Program-made: the position numbers and the translations under genes
Notes under the pieces: generated by a model
The model's input: only the letters and a program-made list of their open reading frames with translations
Told to the model about the DNA's origin: nothing
Database searches by the model: none
From: Roseovarius indicus
GTDB taxonomy: Bacteria; Pseudomonadota; Alphaproteobacteria; Rhodobacterales; Rhodobacteraceae
Length of the DNA: 64,000 nt
Direction: 5' to 3'
Assembly (NCBI RefSeq): GCF_008728195.1
Contig: NZ_CP031598.1
Span: 2,294,001 to 2,358,000, forward strand
Part shown: positions 8,600-17,827 of the stretch, in pieces
Layout of the letters: each line of letters starts with the position of its first letter
Numbering within the stretch: position 1 is the stretch's first letter

Positions 8600-11116
8600 T
8601 TACTCTTTGATCAGTTCGGGGTTCTCGGCCAGCACCCGGGCTTCGCGCACCTTCAGGGTCGGGCGCACCGGCTCGGAATAGGCCGTGACATCCTCGCGCA
8701 GTTCCGGGAAGAGCTGCAGGATTTCCTCGCGGGCATCCTCGGCAAAGGCGCCCATGCCCACGTGACCGGGGTGGAAGCTTTCCGACGGGATGCCCTCGGC
8801 ATAGACCAGCTCGTGACGGTCGAACATCATGTGGAAGTAATCCACCGTGCCGCCTTCCAGCGGGAAGACCGTCTCGTCGTTGATCAGTGCCTTCGCGGGC
8901 ACCAGGGCCTCGGGCTTGCCGAACATCAGCTCCACGTGCCAGCCACGCACCAGCATCCGGTGCTGCGGCGAGACGCGCAGGTCACGCTCGTTGCCCATGG
9001 CGCCCTTGCGGATCACCACCGGGGCAAGGCTGCCCTCCGCCGGGACGGTCGTCGAGCCGATCCAGCGGATCTTCTGGAAGCCGTGGTCCATGGTGATCAC
9101 TTCGTCGCCTGCCTTGAGTTCCTCGATCGGAACAGAGCCGCGGCGCGTGGCGATCAGGGTGCCGGAGACGAAGCAGGGCACGTTGGTGTTGTCGTAGGTC
9201 AGAGCCGACCCGGTGACAGCCCCGCCGGCACCGTCCTGCAGCGTGAGATCGACACCGCCGATCTGACCCGAGTAGTCGGTTCCGTCGATGTTACCGTCGA
9301 GACGACCATCCTCGGCATCCGCGCGCATCATTTCGAGCGGGGTGTCGAAGTCGCCGCCGGCTGCGTTCACATCGGCCACCGTGGTGTCGTTGTAGAAGCT
9401 GCTGAGGTCGACGAAGTCGTTGTTGGTCTGGTCGCCATCGGTGATCGAGCCGGTGTCGCCGACGCCGAAGTCGGTGATCGTGTCGGCACCCTCGGCCGAC
9501 AGCTCGAGGAACGTGTCGTTGCCGTCGCCGCCGGTCATTTCGTCATTGCCGATATTGCCGTCGAGGAAGTCGTCGCCCTGACCGCCGATCAGCGTGTCGT
9601 CACCTTCGCCGGCGTCGATCGTATCCTGGTCGATGCCGCCGTCGATATAGTCGTTATCGTCGCCGCCGAAGATCAGGTCATTGTCGTCTTCGCCATAGAT
9701 CACGTCCTCGCCCGCGCCGCCATAGATCGTGTCCATGCCGTTGTCGGTCACCAGGTCGGGGCTGGGGAAGCCGGTGTCTTCGTCGGTGATGTTCAGTTCA
9801 TCGGGGAAGCTCGGGCCAAGGCCGCCATAGACGGTGTCGTTGCCGTCGCCCGCTTCGACGTAATCCGAGCCTTCGCCGGTGGTGATCAGGTCGTCGCCGT
9901 CACCGGCATAGACCTCGTCATCGTCGATGCCCGAGTTGATCGTGTCGTTGCCGCCGCCCGACACGATGGTGTCGGCGTCGTCGCCGGTGCGGATGCTGTC
10001 GTTGCCGTCGCCGGTCGTGACCATGTCGCGATCGTCGTTCGGGTCGCTGTCGGCCGGGAACAGGCCCGGATAGCCGCGATCGGGCAGGGCCGCCTGGCCG
10101 AGGTCGGACGACGTGTCGATGGTGTTGTCGCCATCCATGTCTTCCACGACGTCGTTGCCGTCGCCACCTGTGATGGTGTCGTTGTCGTCACCGCCCGAGA
10201 GCGTGTCGTCGCCGTCACCGCCGTCGATCGTATCCTCGCCGCCACCGCCATCGATGACATCGTCGCCGTCGCCGCCGCTCAGGTCGTCATTGCCCGGCGT
10301 TCCGACATCTCCACCCGAGACGTTGAAGGCGATATCCGTGACGTTGACGCCGCTGTTGCCGCCGCCGTCCTGGCTGTGGACCACTTCGAAATAGGCGACC
10401 GGACCCGGGATGCTGACCTTGAAGGAATGCTCGGGGTCGTTGTCATCGGTGTAGTTCTGGTCGTTGCTGTCGGCGAAGTTGTCGCCGGGCAGGCCGTTGG
10501 TGCTCGAGGTGTCGATACCGGTTCCGGCGTCCTCGATGTAAACGGGAACCTCGTTGCCGTTCTCATCGTAGGCGCGCACTTCGACAAGGCCGTCGCCGTC
10601 AAGGTCGTTCACACGGAACTCGACATCCTCGATCGTGCCTTCGTCAGAGGTCCAGCGGTAGGTGGTGCTGTTGCCGTTGACGTTGGTCACGGATTCGAAA
10701 GACGCGTCCTCGGCCACCTCATCGTCGAGGCCCGCGGTCAGCTGATCCTCGGTCTGGTACTGGCTCTGCGTCCCTGCATCCTCGTTCTCGATGGAGAAGG
10801 TGATCGACGCTTCGCCGGTGTCCTGGGTGAAACCGCTGGCATAGGCGAGATCGGCGAAGCCGGGGGCGTCGGCCCACTGGAAGATTTCACGCGCGCTGCC
10901 ACCGGACGTACCGTCGGGCCCGTCGCCGAAAATCACGTCATTGCCGCCGGCACCATCGATGGTGTCGTCACCGCCATTGCCGTAGATCGTGTCGTCGCCA
11001 TTGGTGATCTGGTCTCCGCCCTGATCGGTCGGAGCGTTCGAGTCATCGTAACCGAGACCCATGTTCTCGCCGGTATCTTCACCGTCGACAATGCCGGGAT
11101 TATTGGTCGGGGCCAT
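8600..11116 (-). CDS. RTX calcium-binding protein with C-terminal Hint domain
   Basis: This 838-residue, very acidic protein contains RTX-type nonapeptide repeats in two blocks. A short block is near residues 25-70 (GNGGDDTIDGAGGNDVIFG) and a long block is around residues 275-560 (GGDGDDVIDGGGGEDTI and similar). These bind calcium outside the cell, and RTX proteins are usually exported by type I secretion. The C-terminus is a Hint (hedgehog/intein) domain beginning CFVSGTLIATRRG at about residue 648. The cysteine is the expected nucleophile for self-cleavage or transfer. The ATG at 11116 is chosen over an upstream in-frame start at 11173 because AGAGGA lies 8 nt upstream. No transporter genes are adjacent. 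The role is probably surface-associated but unknown. Confidence 0.85.
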   Translation of the reverse strand: MAPTNNPGIVDGEDTGENMGLGYDDSNAPTDQGGDQITNGDDTIYGNGGDDTIDGAGGNDVIFGDGPDGTSGGSAREIFQWADAPGFADLAYASGFTQDTGEASITFSIENEDAGTQSQYQTEDQLTAGLDDEVAEDASFESVTNVNGNSTTYRWTSDEGTIEDVEFRVNDLDGDGLVEVRAYDENGNEVPVYIEDAGTGIDTSSTNGLPGDNFADSNDQNYTDDNDPEHSFKVSIPGPVAYFEVVHSQDGGGNSGVNVTDIAFNVSGGDVGTPGNDDLSGGDGDDVIDGGGGEDTIDGGDGDDTLSGGDDNDTITGGDGNDVVEDMDGDNTIDTSSDLGQAALPDRGYPGLFPADSDPNDDRDMVTTGDGNDSIRTGDDADTIVSGGGNDTINSGIDDDEVYAGDGDDLITTGEGSDYVEAGDGNDTVYGGLGPSFPDELNITDEDTGFPSPDLVTDNGMDTIYGGAGEDVIYGEDDNDLIFGGDDNDYIDGGIDQDTIDAGEGDDTLIGGQGDDFLDGNIGNDEMTGGDGNDTFLELSAEGADTITDFGVGDTGSITDGDQTNNDFVDLSSFYNDTTVADVNAAGGDFDTPLEMMRADAEDGRLDGNIDGTDYSGQIGGVDLTLQDGAGGAVTGSALTYDNTNVPCFVSGTLIATRRGSVPIEELKAGDEVITMDHGFQKIRWIGSTTVPAEGSLAPVVIRKGAMGNERDLRVSPQHRMLVRGWHVELMFGKPEALVPAKALINDETVFPLEGGTVDYFHMMFDRHELVYAEGIPSESFHPGHVGMGAFAEDAREEILQLFPELREDVTAYSEPVRPTLKVREARVLAENPELIKE

Positions 11117-11233
11117 AATCGTGTTCCTCTTTACTGGATCGCCGGACGCCGGATGACGCACCGGTACTTGCATTGAGGAAAGTGTTAATCCGGCCGACCC
11201 GTCATGGCAAACGAGTCATTCCGTATATTGAAA

Positions 11234-11989
11234 TCACTCGCGTATTGTGGACAGATTTGGAAACATTCCGGGAAGTAGCCGCCCAATTGCCTCCGCAGTT
11301 TCGACACAATCTCGCTGTCTGACGCGCCCCGACCCACCGGAAATAAGGCGAATCGCTACGGCCTGATCCGAATCGTCCTTAACCCGAACGCAAAGCGCGC
11401 CTTGCTGCGCATTCCAGATATAGCCCTGGTACTGTGCCTGCCTGTAACGATCGAGGAAATCATGCTCCACGGTGGCATCGCCGCCGGAGGCCCGCAGGGC
11501 GCGGGCGGTCATGCGGGTCACCGCAACCGGGTCGAACCGTGACAGCAGGACAGAGACCAGATCGCTTTCGAGGAAGTCGAGTTCGGCCTCCTGGTCCGGC
11601 ATGGTGGTTTCGACGAGGCGCGCTTCGCCGTCCGGGCTTAAGACCGCGATTTCACACTGCATTCTGCGGTGCTTGAGCGCCTCGTCCACGGCTTTCGAGA
11701 CAGGATCGATGCCGGGCGGGCTGAAAAACGCGCCGCGAAAACTGTCGCGCAGACCGGACGTGACGATTACGTGCATCTTGCCCAGTTGATAGCGCACGAA
11801 GCCCTGGTCGATCAGCGCATGGATGGCGCGATGCACGGCCGTGCGGCTGAGCCCGCTCAGGTCCGTCAGGTGTTGCGGGGACACCGGTCCATGATCCAGC
11901 ACCAGACCCAGAACCAGGAGGGCCCGGCCAGCCGAGCCGGTCACGGGGGCATTCATGGCCTCGATGTCGGGGCTGTCGCTCATGCGCAT
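11234..11989 (-). CDS. IclR-family transcriptional regulator
   Basis: This is a DNA-binding regulator of about 251 residues. The N-terminal winged helix-turn-helix (GRALLVLGLVLDHGPVSPQHLTDLSGLSRTAVHRAIHAL) is typical of the IclR family. It is followed by a ligand-binding half, which is divergent. The start is uncertain: a TTG at 12016 is in frame, but ATG codons at 11989 or 11983 are more likely. The gene lies upstream of the RTX/Hint gene and on the same strand, with 117 bp between them. It could control that gene or the divergent transport operon. Its ligand is unknown. Confidence 0.7.
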   Translation of the reverse strand: MRMSDSPDIEAMNAPVTGSAGRALLVLGLVLDHGPVSPQHLTDLSGLSRTAVHRAIHALIDQGFVRYQLGKMHVIVTSGLRDSFRGAFFSPPGIDPVSKAVDEALKHRRMQCEIAVLSPDGEARLVETTMPDQEAELDFLESDLVSVLLSRFDPVAVTRMTARALRASGGDATVEHDFLDRYRQAQYQGYIWNAQQGALCVRVKDDSDQAVAIRLISGGSGRVRQRDCVETAEAIGRLLPGMFPNLSTIRE

Positions 11990-12086
11990 CCGACTTTCGC
12001 CACATTTCCGCCCCAATGACGATGGCAGGTCATCATTTCCGGGGCAGAGACAACGGCTGCGTCAGGGGATATGCGGCGCGTCGTCC

Positions 12087-13091
12087 TCATTGCGCCTGCA
12101 CCGGCCCGACCGGCTTGGGCGAGAAACCCAGAGGACTGAGCCCGTCATAGGTGCGGTCGGCGAGTGTCTTGGCGGCGATCTGCGCCTTCAGGGCCGAAAG
12201 GAACTTCCCCTCGGCCCGGCTGAGCCGGCTTGCGGGGTTGGTAACGACGTAAATGTCGACAGCCGGCGGGTTTTCGTAGGGCGGCAAGCGCCACAGCGTG
12301 CCGTTCTCCAGATCCTGCCGCACCACGTGGATGGGGAGCGGGCCGATGCCCAGGCCGCAGGAAATCAGCCGCCGCACCTCTTCCAGGTGGGTCGACCGGC
12401 CAACGATGTTGTGATCGAGGTCGTTATCGCGGCGGAAGATGGCCACCGGCCGCAGGGCATCGTCCATGCTGTCGGTTTCGAAGGACACTCCGGCACAGCC
12501 GCGCAGATCGCTGATATCGAGGTTCCGCCGTCCGTAAAGCGGGTGAGGGGGGCCGCAGAAGAAACCGAAATGCTCGCGATAGATTCGTTCGTATTCCAGT
12601 TTTGCCAACCGGCGATTGAGCAGACAGATCCCGAAAGGTGCCGTTTTTTCCAGCACACCGCGCAAAACATTGCGGCTGGTCTCGATACGGATTTCGAAAC
12701 TGACCTCTGGATAGGCGCGGTGGAAGTCGACGAGGGTCTGGTCGAGGATCGGGGTGACAACGTGGCTGGCCAGCAGGATTTCGACATGCCCCGTCAGCTC
12801 CTTGGTGGCCGATTGGGTCAGGTCCGCCAGCCGGGAGATCGAGCCGTAGATTTCGGTGCATTCGCGGTAAAGTTCCCGCCCTGCAGAGGTCAGCCGGAAC
12901 GCGCCGCCCCCACGTTCTATAAGGCGGCTGCCGATTTGCGCCTCGAGGCGGCCGAGGGCAACGCTGACCGTTGGCTGGCGTCGCAGGAGGCGGGTTGCGG
13001 CCGCCGTGATCCCGCCTTCCTCGACGATCACCACGAAGGTGCGCAGCAGGTTCCAGTCGAGGTTGGTTACGAACTTGTCGGCGTGGTTCAG
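12087..13091 (-). CDS. LysR-family transcriptional regulator, apparent CTG start
   Basis: This is a LysR-type regulator with an N-terminal winged helix (LDWNLLRTFVVIVEEGGITAAATRLLRRQPTVSVALGRLE) and a periplasmic-binding-like effector domain. The helix-turn-helix begins before the only canonical start (GTG at 13034), which would delete its first helix. Reading upstream to the in-frame TGA there is no ATG, GTG or TTG. A CTG at 13091 sits 7 nt after AAAGGA, so it is given as the start (334 residues). The gene is divergent from the ABC transporter/aminotransferase operon, the usual arrangement for a LysR protein controlling a catabolic operon in response to its substrate. Confidence 0.8.
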   Translation of the reverse strand: MNHADKFVTNLDWNLLRTFVVIVEEGGITAAATRLLRRQPTVSVALGRLEAQIGSRLIERGGGAFRLTSAGRELYRECTEIYGSISRLADLTQSATKELTGHVEILLASHVVTPILDQTLVDFHRAYPEVSFEIRIETSRNVLRGVLEKTAPFGICLLNRRLAKLEYERIYREHFGFFCGPPHPLYGRRNLDISDLRGCAGVSFETDSMDDALRPVAIFRRDNDLDHNIVGRSTHLEEVRRLISCGLGIGPLPIHVVRQDLENGTLWRLPPYENPPAVDIYVVTNPASRLSRAEGKFLSALKAQIAAKTLADRTYDGLSPLGFSPKPVGPVQAQ

Positions 13092-13249
13092 CGCCTCGTC
13101 CTTTCACTTTCGGGGCCAGATCCGCGGCCCCATAAATCTCGTCTATGCTCTGAATAGGTATTATCAATTTGAGGCATTTTGACGGTGCCTGCAATAGTTT
13201 GGCCTACGAGGCTCTGGAAAAAGAGCCGGGAACCAACGGGAGACATTCA

Positions 13250-14485
13250 ATGACGACTTTCAGATTGCTGACCGCCACCGCGGTCGGCGCCCTTGTGACG
13301 GCCGGCGCCGCCATGGCCGCCGATTGCCCCATCAAGATCGGCGGTATCGCCCCGCTTTCGGCCCCCGGCACCGTGGTCGGCGGTGAGGCGATGCGCGAGG
13401 CGATGCTGATCGCCGAGGAAGACATCAACGCGGCCGGCGGCGTGCTGGGCTGCGACATCGAGGTGGTGATCGGCGATTCCGAGGGCCTGCCCGAGAAGGG
13501 TGCCGCCCTGATGGAGAAATTCATTTCGCAGGATGGCGTTGTCGCCGTGGGTGGCGGCTATCACAGTTCGGTCGGCGTGGCGTCGAAGGACGTGGCGCAA
13601 CGCCTTGGCGTGCCGACGGTCTTCGCCGAGACGTGGAATGACACCATCACCGGCGACAAGCAGAAATACATCTTCCGCATCGCGCCGCTCAGCTCGTGGG
13701 CCTCGGCAACCATCTGGCAATTTGCGCTGACCGTGCCGGGCGTCGAAAAGGTGGCGATCCTGACCGAGAACACCGACTACGGCATTCCCGCCTCGCAGGA
13801 AACCGCGAAGGGCCTGGAAAGCGGCGGCGTGGAAAGCACCACCTTCTCGGTGGATATCGGCACGCAGGACTATGCCGGCATCGTGCAGCGGATCAAGGCC
13901 GAGAACCCGGACATGATCATTACCCTGGTGACGGGCGAGGCCGCCTACAACTTCACCCAGCAGGCTGCGGATGCCGGCATCGGGCCGCTCGATCTGCCCT
14001 TCGTGACCGGGCAGGACGCGCTGGAATCGGGCGCCTACTGGCAGAACGTGCCGGACGGGCAGAACGCCTTCGTGCAGCGGATCGGCGTGCCCGAGACCCA
14101 GTTCACCGAAAAGGGCAAGGCCTTCGCCGCCACCTACAAGGAGCGGATGGGCAAGTCTGACGTCGAGAGCTACGCGATGGAGGCCTACGATTCGATCGCC
14201 ATCATTGCCCAGGCGATCGAAGAGGCCGGTTCGACTGACGCCGACGCGATCGTCACGGCACTGGAAGGGATCGAGCATGACGGTACGCTCGGCAAGATCT
14301 ACTTCCCCTATGGCACGCAGAAAGACCCGTCTGAAGATGGCAAGGGCGACGAATGGTGGCACCAGTGGCCCGATCCGGCGCTGACCATGATCCAGTACCA
14401 GGAAGAAGGGCAGGACTCGACCAGTGCGGCGATCGTCTACCCGGATGCCTACAAGACGGCTGAACCCGTTTTCGTGAACGAGTGA
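13250..14485 (+). CDS. Branched-chain-type ABC transporter substrate-binding protein
   Basis: This 411-residue periplasmic binding protein is of the LivJ/UrtA class. A Sec signal peptide (TFRLLTATAVGALVTAGAAMA, cleavage near residue 22) precedes a type I periplasmic binding fold starting CPIKIGGIAPLSAPG. The ATG at 13250 is chosen because GGGAG lies 8 nt upstream. An in-frame start 27 codons earlier would disrupt the signal. It leads a ten-gene operon and is followed by a strong hairpin. The ligand is unknown; the downstream enzymes point to an acylated or D-amino compound. Confidence 0.9.
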   Translation: MTTFRLLTATAVGALVTAGAAMAADCPIKIGGIAPLSAPGTVVGGEAMREAMLIAEEDINAAGGVLGCDIEVVIGDSEGLPEKGAALMEKFISQDGVVAVGGGYHSSVGVASKDVAQRLGVPTVFAETWNDTITGDKQKYIFRIAPLSSWASATIWQFALTVPGVEKVAILTENTDYGIPASQETAKGLESGGVESTTFSVDIGTQDYAGIVQRIKAENPDMIITLVTGEAAYNFTQQAADAGIGPLDLPFVTGQDALESGAYWQNVPDGQNAFVQRIGVPETQFTEKGKAFAATYKERMGKSDVESYAMEAYDSIAIIAQAIEEAGSTDADAIVTALEGIEHDGTLGKIYFPYGTQKDPSEDGKGDEWWHQWPDPALTMIQYQEEGQDSTSAAIVYPDAYKTAEPVFVNE

Positions 14486-14496
14486 TCCGCTGATCC

Positions 14497-14523
14497 GCCC
14501 GGGCGCTCTGATGGCGCCCGGGC
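14497..14523 (+). terminator. Stem-loop after binding-protein gene
   Basis: A perfect 10-bp stem (GCCCGGGCGC / GCGCCCGGGC) with a 7-nt loop lies between the binding-protein and permease genes. There is no T-tract, so it more likely protects the 3' end of the binding-protein message or attenuates readthrough than acts as a full terminator. Confidence 0.65.
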
Positions 14524-14576
14524 CCGCCACAATCCGAAAACAGCCGGGACAAACCCGGCGTGACACGGGGGACATC

Positions 14577-15845
14577 GTGGAATTTCCGTTGCTGTTCTGG
14601 GGCGTGCTGGCCTGGATGATCTTCTGGGCTGTCGCCGGAAGCATTCTCATCAAGCGCCGCTATCTCGCCCGCGATCTCGACACGTCGAACGCGGCCTTCA
14701 TCGGCACCATGGCCGGCGCCTCGCTTGGCCCGGTTGGGCTGGCTGCGGTCTGGGCGGCGACGCCGCGCGCGTCGGTTTACCTGACCACGTCGCTGGCGCT
14801 GCTGACCGTGCTGATCGTCGCGGTGACGTTCAGTTTCGCCGACCCCGACAATATCTGCGTCGTCTCCGGTGGTTTCGTGGCCAGCCAGTTCGTGAACGGG
14901 CTGATCATAGGCATCATCTACGGGTTCATGGCGCTTGGCCTGTCGCTGATCTTTTCGATCCTCGGTGTGGTCAGCTTCGCCCATGGGGAATTCTACATGA
15001 TCGGCGGGATGCTGGTTTATTTCATCACCGAGGTCTGGTTTCCCGGGATCAACCCGCTGATGGGGGTGTTGGGCGCCTGCCTCGTGGCCTTCCTGCTGGG
15101 CGCGGCGTTCGAGCGGCTGATGCTGACGCCGATGTATCACGGCAAGATCGACCGGCCGATCGAATACGGGATCCTCGTGACCTTCGGCCTGGCCTTCACG
15201 CTGCAGTATTTCGTGCAGGCTCTGGTGGGCGCCAACCCGGTGAAAGCGCAGCGCTTCCTCGAATTCCCGCGCTGGCGTTTCCCCGCCGAGGCCGACCCGA
15301 TCTGGATCAAGACCAGCCGGGGCAGCATGACGCTCTTCGAGCAGGTCACCATTTCCAGCCCGCGTTTCACCGCGGCCATCACCTGCATCCTCGTTCTGGC
15401 GGCGCTTCTCTTCCTGATGCATCGCACGTGGACAGGAAAAGCCCTGCGCGCCGTTAGCCAGGACCGCGAGGCCGCCGCCATCACCGGCATCAACCCCAAC
15501 ACGATGAACATGCTGGCCTTCGCCCTAGGGGGCATGATCGCCGCGCTGGCCGGCGCGCTGCTGGTGCAGGCCTTTTCATGGTTGCCGCAGGTGGGCGCCA
15601 TCCCCGCGATGCGCTCCTTCGTGATCGTCGTGCTGGGCGGGCTCGGCTCTTTGCCCGGGGCCTTCATCGGCGGCATCATGGTCGGCCTTGTCGAGGCCGC
15701 GGGGACCGGCTGTGTTCCCGACGCTCAGAAAGCCGCCAGCTATATCCCGGCCTACGGCATGATCGTGCTCACGCTCACGCTGCTGCTGCGGCCCACGGGC
15801 ATGTTCGGCCGCCGCTTCGCCAGCGGCATGCACGGACAGGGCTAG
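14577..15845 (+). CDS. Branched-chain-type ABC transporter permease (LivH-like)
   Basis: This is an inner-membrane permease of about 422 residues. The core (FVNGLIIGIIYGFMALGLSLIFSILGVVSFAHGEFYMIGG) is LivH/UrtB-like. Before it is an extra N-terminal part of about 100 residues with two or three hydrophobic segments, which plain LivH proteins lack. The GTG at 14577 is preferred over an ATG at 14511 because GGGG lies just upstream and the ATG falls in the hairpin loop. A long hydrophilic loop (about residues 215-260) separates later membrane segments. The next gene is the partner permease. Confidence 0.85.
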   Translation: MEFPLLFWGVLAWMIFWAVAGSILIKRRYLARDLDTSNAAFIGTMAGASLGPVGLAAVWAATPRASVYLTTSLALLTVLIVAVTFSFADPDNICVVSGGFVASQFVNGLIIGIIYGFMALGLSLIFSILGVVSFAHGEFYMIGGMLVYFITEVWFPGINPLMGVLGACLVAFLLGAAFERLMLTPMYHGKIDRPIEYGILVTFGLAFTLQYFVQALVGANPVKAQRFLEFPRWRFPAEADPIWIKTSRGSMTLFEQVTISSPRFTAAITCILVLAALLFLMHRTWTGKALRAVSQDREAAAITGINPNTMNMLAFALGGMIAALAGALLVQAFSWLPQVGAIPAMRSFVIVVLGGLGSLPGAFIGGIMVGLVEAAGTGCVPDAQKAASYIPAYGMIVLTLTLLLRPTGMFGRRFASGMHGQG

Positions 15846-15857
15846 GGGGTAGAGGCC

Positions 15858-17090
15858 ATGAGAAAGCAGATACCCAACATTGCCGGCGGCATCTTCCTGA
15901 TCATCCTGCTGATCTTTCCGCTGACCTATGGGGCGGCGGATTACGACTACATCATGCACATCCTGATCACCGGCTTCTTCTACGCGATCCTCGCGGCAAG
16001 CTGGTCGATGCTGTCGGGCTATGCGGGGCAGTTTTCGTTCGGGCACATGGGCTTCATGGCGATCGGCGCCTATACGACGGGCCTGTTCTGTCACTACATC
16101 TACCTCTCGCCCGAGCCGACGGAACTTTGCGCGGAAACGCCCTTCTTCGGCCAGTGGCTGGTGGTGGTGAACCCGATCGGGGTAACCTCGACCACCCTGA
16201 CACAGGATTGCCTGCGGCAGGCGCTCGAAGCATGGGGCGGCACGGTCGACGTGCAACCGATGCCGGTTTTGCTCGGGATTATTCTGGGCACGCTGATGGG
16301 CGCGCTTGCGGGTTTCCTTGTCGGCATGTTGGTGCTGCGCCTCCGGGCAGCGTATCTCGCGCTGTTCACGCTGGGCTTCTCCGAGATCCTCAAGGCCACC
16401 ATCTCGGCCGAGATCGACATCACGCGGGGGCAGGCGGGGCTGGAATTGCCGCCGCTCTATCCCAACGGCGTCAACCTTTTCGGCACCTATTTCGAACCCA
16501 CCGACAAACTGCCGCCGTACTACACGATGCTGGCGCTGCTATTGGCATGCCTCGCCGTCCTCGGCTGGCTGGCGCGATCGAAATTCGGCCTTTTCGTACG
16601 CGCCCTGCGCGAGGATCAGGATGCGGCTGCAGCACTTGGCGTGAACACCACCCGCTACAAGGTGCTGGTCTTCACCATCACCTGTGCCATGGCCGCCGCA
16701 GCGGGCGCCGTGCAGGGGCATTACGTACAGATCATCACGCCCAACATGCTGTTTCTCCTTCAGATGAGCCTTGTCGTGGCGATGGCCGTGATCGGCGGTA
16801 TCGAGAACTTCGTGGCGGCCGCCATCGGCGCGATCATCCTTCAGGTGGTGCTCGAACTCCTGCGCAACAGCTTCGTCATCGGCGGCATCGAAGTCGACAT
16901 GACGATCTGGCGGCTCGTTTTCTTCGGCCTGCTGCTGATGATCACGCTCCGGTTCTTCCGCAACGGCCTGATCGCCCCCATCATCGCCTATTTCCGCCGC
17001 GAAGGCGTGGCCGAGGAAACCGTCGCCAAGCGCGCCTCGACCGTCACCGGCCCGGGCGGCGGCCCGCATAGAACGGAGGCACCGGATTGA
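15858..17090 (+). CDS. Branched-chain-type ABC transporter permease (LivM-like)
   Basis: This 410-residue membrane protein is the second channel subunit. It contains the LivM hallmark SWSMLSGYAGQFSFGHMGFMAIGAYTTG near the N-terminus and ALREDQDAAAALGVNTTRYKVLVFTITCAMAAAAGAV in the ATPase-coupling loop. Its stop overlaps the TTG start of the ATPase gene (TTGA). Confidence 0.9.
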   Translation: MRKQIPNIAGGIFLIILLIFPLTYGAADYDYIMHILITGFFYAILAASWSMLSGYAGQFSFGHMGFMAIGAYTTGLFCHYIYLSPEPTELCAETPFFGQWLVVVNPIGVTSTTLTQDCLRQALEAWGGTVDVQPMPVLLGIILGTLMGALAGFLVGMLVLRLRAAYLALFTLGFSEILKATISAEIDITRGQAGLELPPLYPNGVNLFGTYFEPTDKLPPYYTMLALLLACLAVLGWLARSKFGLFVRALREDQDAAAALGVNTTRYKVLVFTITCAMAAAAGAVQGHYVQIITPNMLFLLQMSLVVAMAVIGGIENFVAAAIGAIILQVVLELLRNSFVIGGIEVDMTIWRLVFFGLLLMITLRFFRNGLIAPIIAYFRREGVAEETVAKRASTVTGPGGGPHRTEAPD

Positions 17091-17827
17091 TACATCTCAA
17101 GGTCACCAACCTGCAGAAGCGCTTTGGCGGGAACCACGTCCTGAAAGGCGTGAATTTCGAGATCAACGGCCCCGAGCTGATCGGTCTGATCGGCCCGAAC
17201 GGGGCAGGCAAGACGACGATGACCAACATCCTCGACGGGGCGATCAAACCCACCAGCGGCACGGTCTATCTCGGCGAGAAACGCATCGACCAGTTGCAGC
17301 CTTTCGAAGTGGCACGCGCCGGGCTTGGCCGAACCTTCCAGGTGACGCGCTCGTTCCGGCGGATGACGGTGCTCGAAAACCTCTACGTGCCGGCGCTCGC
17401 CATGGGCAACACGCATGGGCAGGCAGAGCTTCGCGACAAGGCGATGGGGGTGCTGGAGTTTCTGACCATCGACCACCTGCGCAATGAATACGCACAGGCC
17501 CTGTCCGGCGGGCAGCAGAAGCTTCTGGAACTGGGCCGCCTGCTGATGCTCAACCCCGATGTCATCATTCTCGACGAACCCTTCGCCGGCGTGCACCCGC
17601 GCCTGATGGAGGTGATCTACGCCTACATCCAGCGCGTCAACGACGAAGGCAAGGCGATCATCATCATCAGCCACCAGATGGATTCGATCTTCTCTCTCTC
17701 CCAGCGGCTTCTGGTGCTGAACTTCGGAGACCTCATCGCCGACGGTCCCCCGGAGGACGTCAAGAACGACCCGGCCGTGATCGAGGCCTATCTCGGCGCC
17801 GAGGAAGGCGAGGAGGCCCCGGCATGA
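17087..17827 (+). CDS. Branched-chain-type ABC transporter ATP-binding protein (LivG-like)
   Basis: This is a cytoplasmic ATPase of 246 residues. Walker A is GPNGAGKTT at residues 36-44, the signature is LSGGQQK, and Walker B is VIILDEPFAGVHP. The start is TTG at 17087, overlapping the preceding stop, with GGAGG 7 nt upstream. It pairs with the next ATPase gene as LivG/LivF. Confidence 0.92.
   Translation: MIHLKVTNLQKRFGGNHVLKGVNFEINGPELIGLIGPNGAGKTTMTNILDGAIKPTSGTVYLGEKRIDQLQPFEVARAGLGRTFQVTRSFRRMTVLENLYVPALAMGNTHGQAELRDKAMGVLEFLTIDHLRNEYAQALSGGQQKLLELGRLLMLNPDVIILDEPFAGVHPRLMEVIYAYIQRVNDEGKAIIIISHQMDSIFSLSQRLLVLNFGDLIADGPPEDVKNDPAVIEAYLGAEEGEEAPA

Noticed and set aside
8762..11176. 804-codon open frame on the plus strand
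   Set aside because: It is antisense to the RTX/Hint gene. The low-complexity Asp/Gly codons leave the opposite frame free of stops. Its product is a V/A/D/R-rich sequence with no domain.
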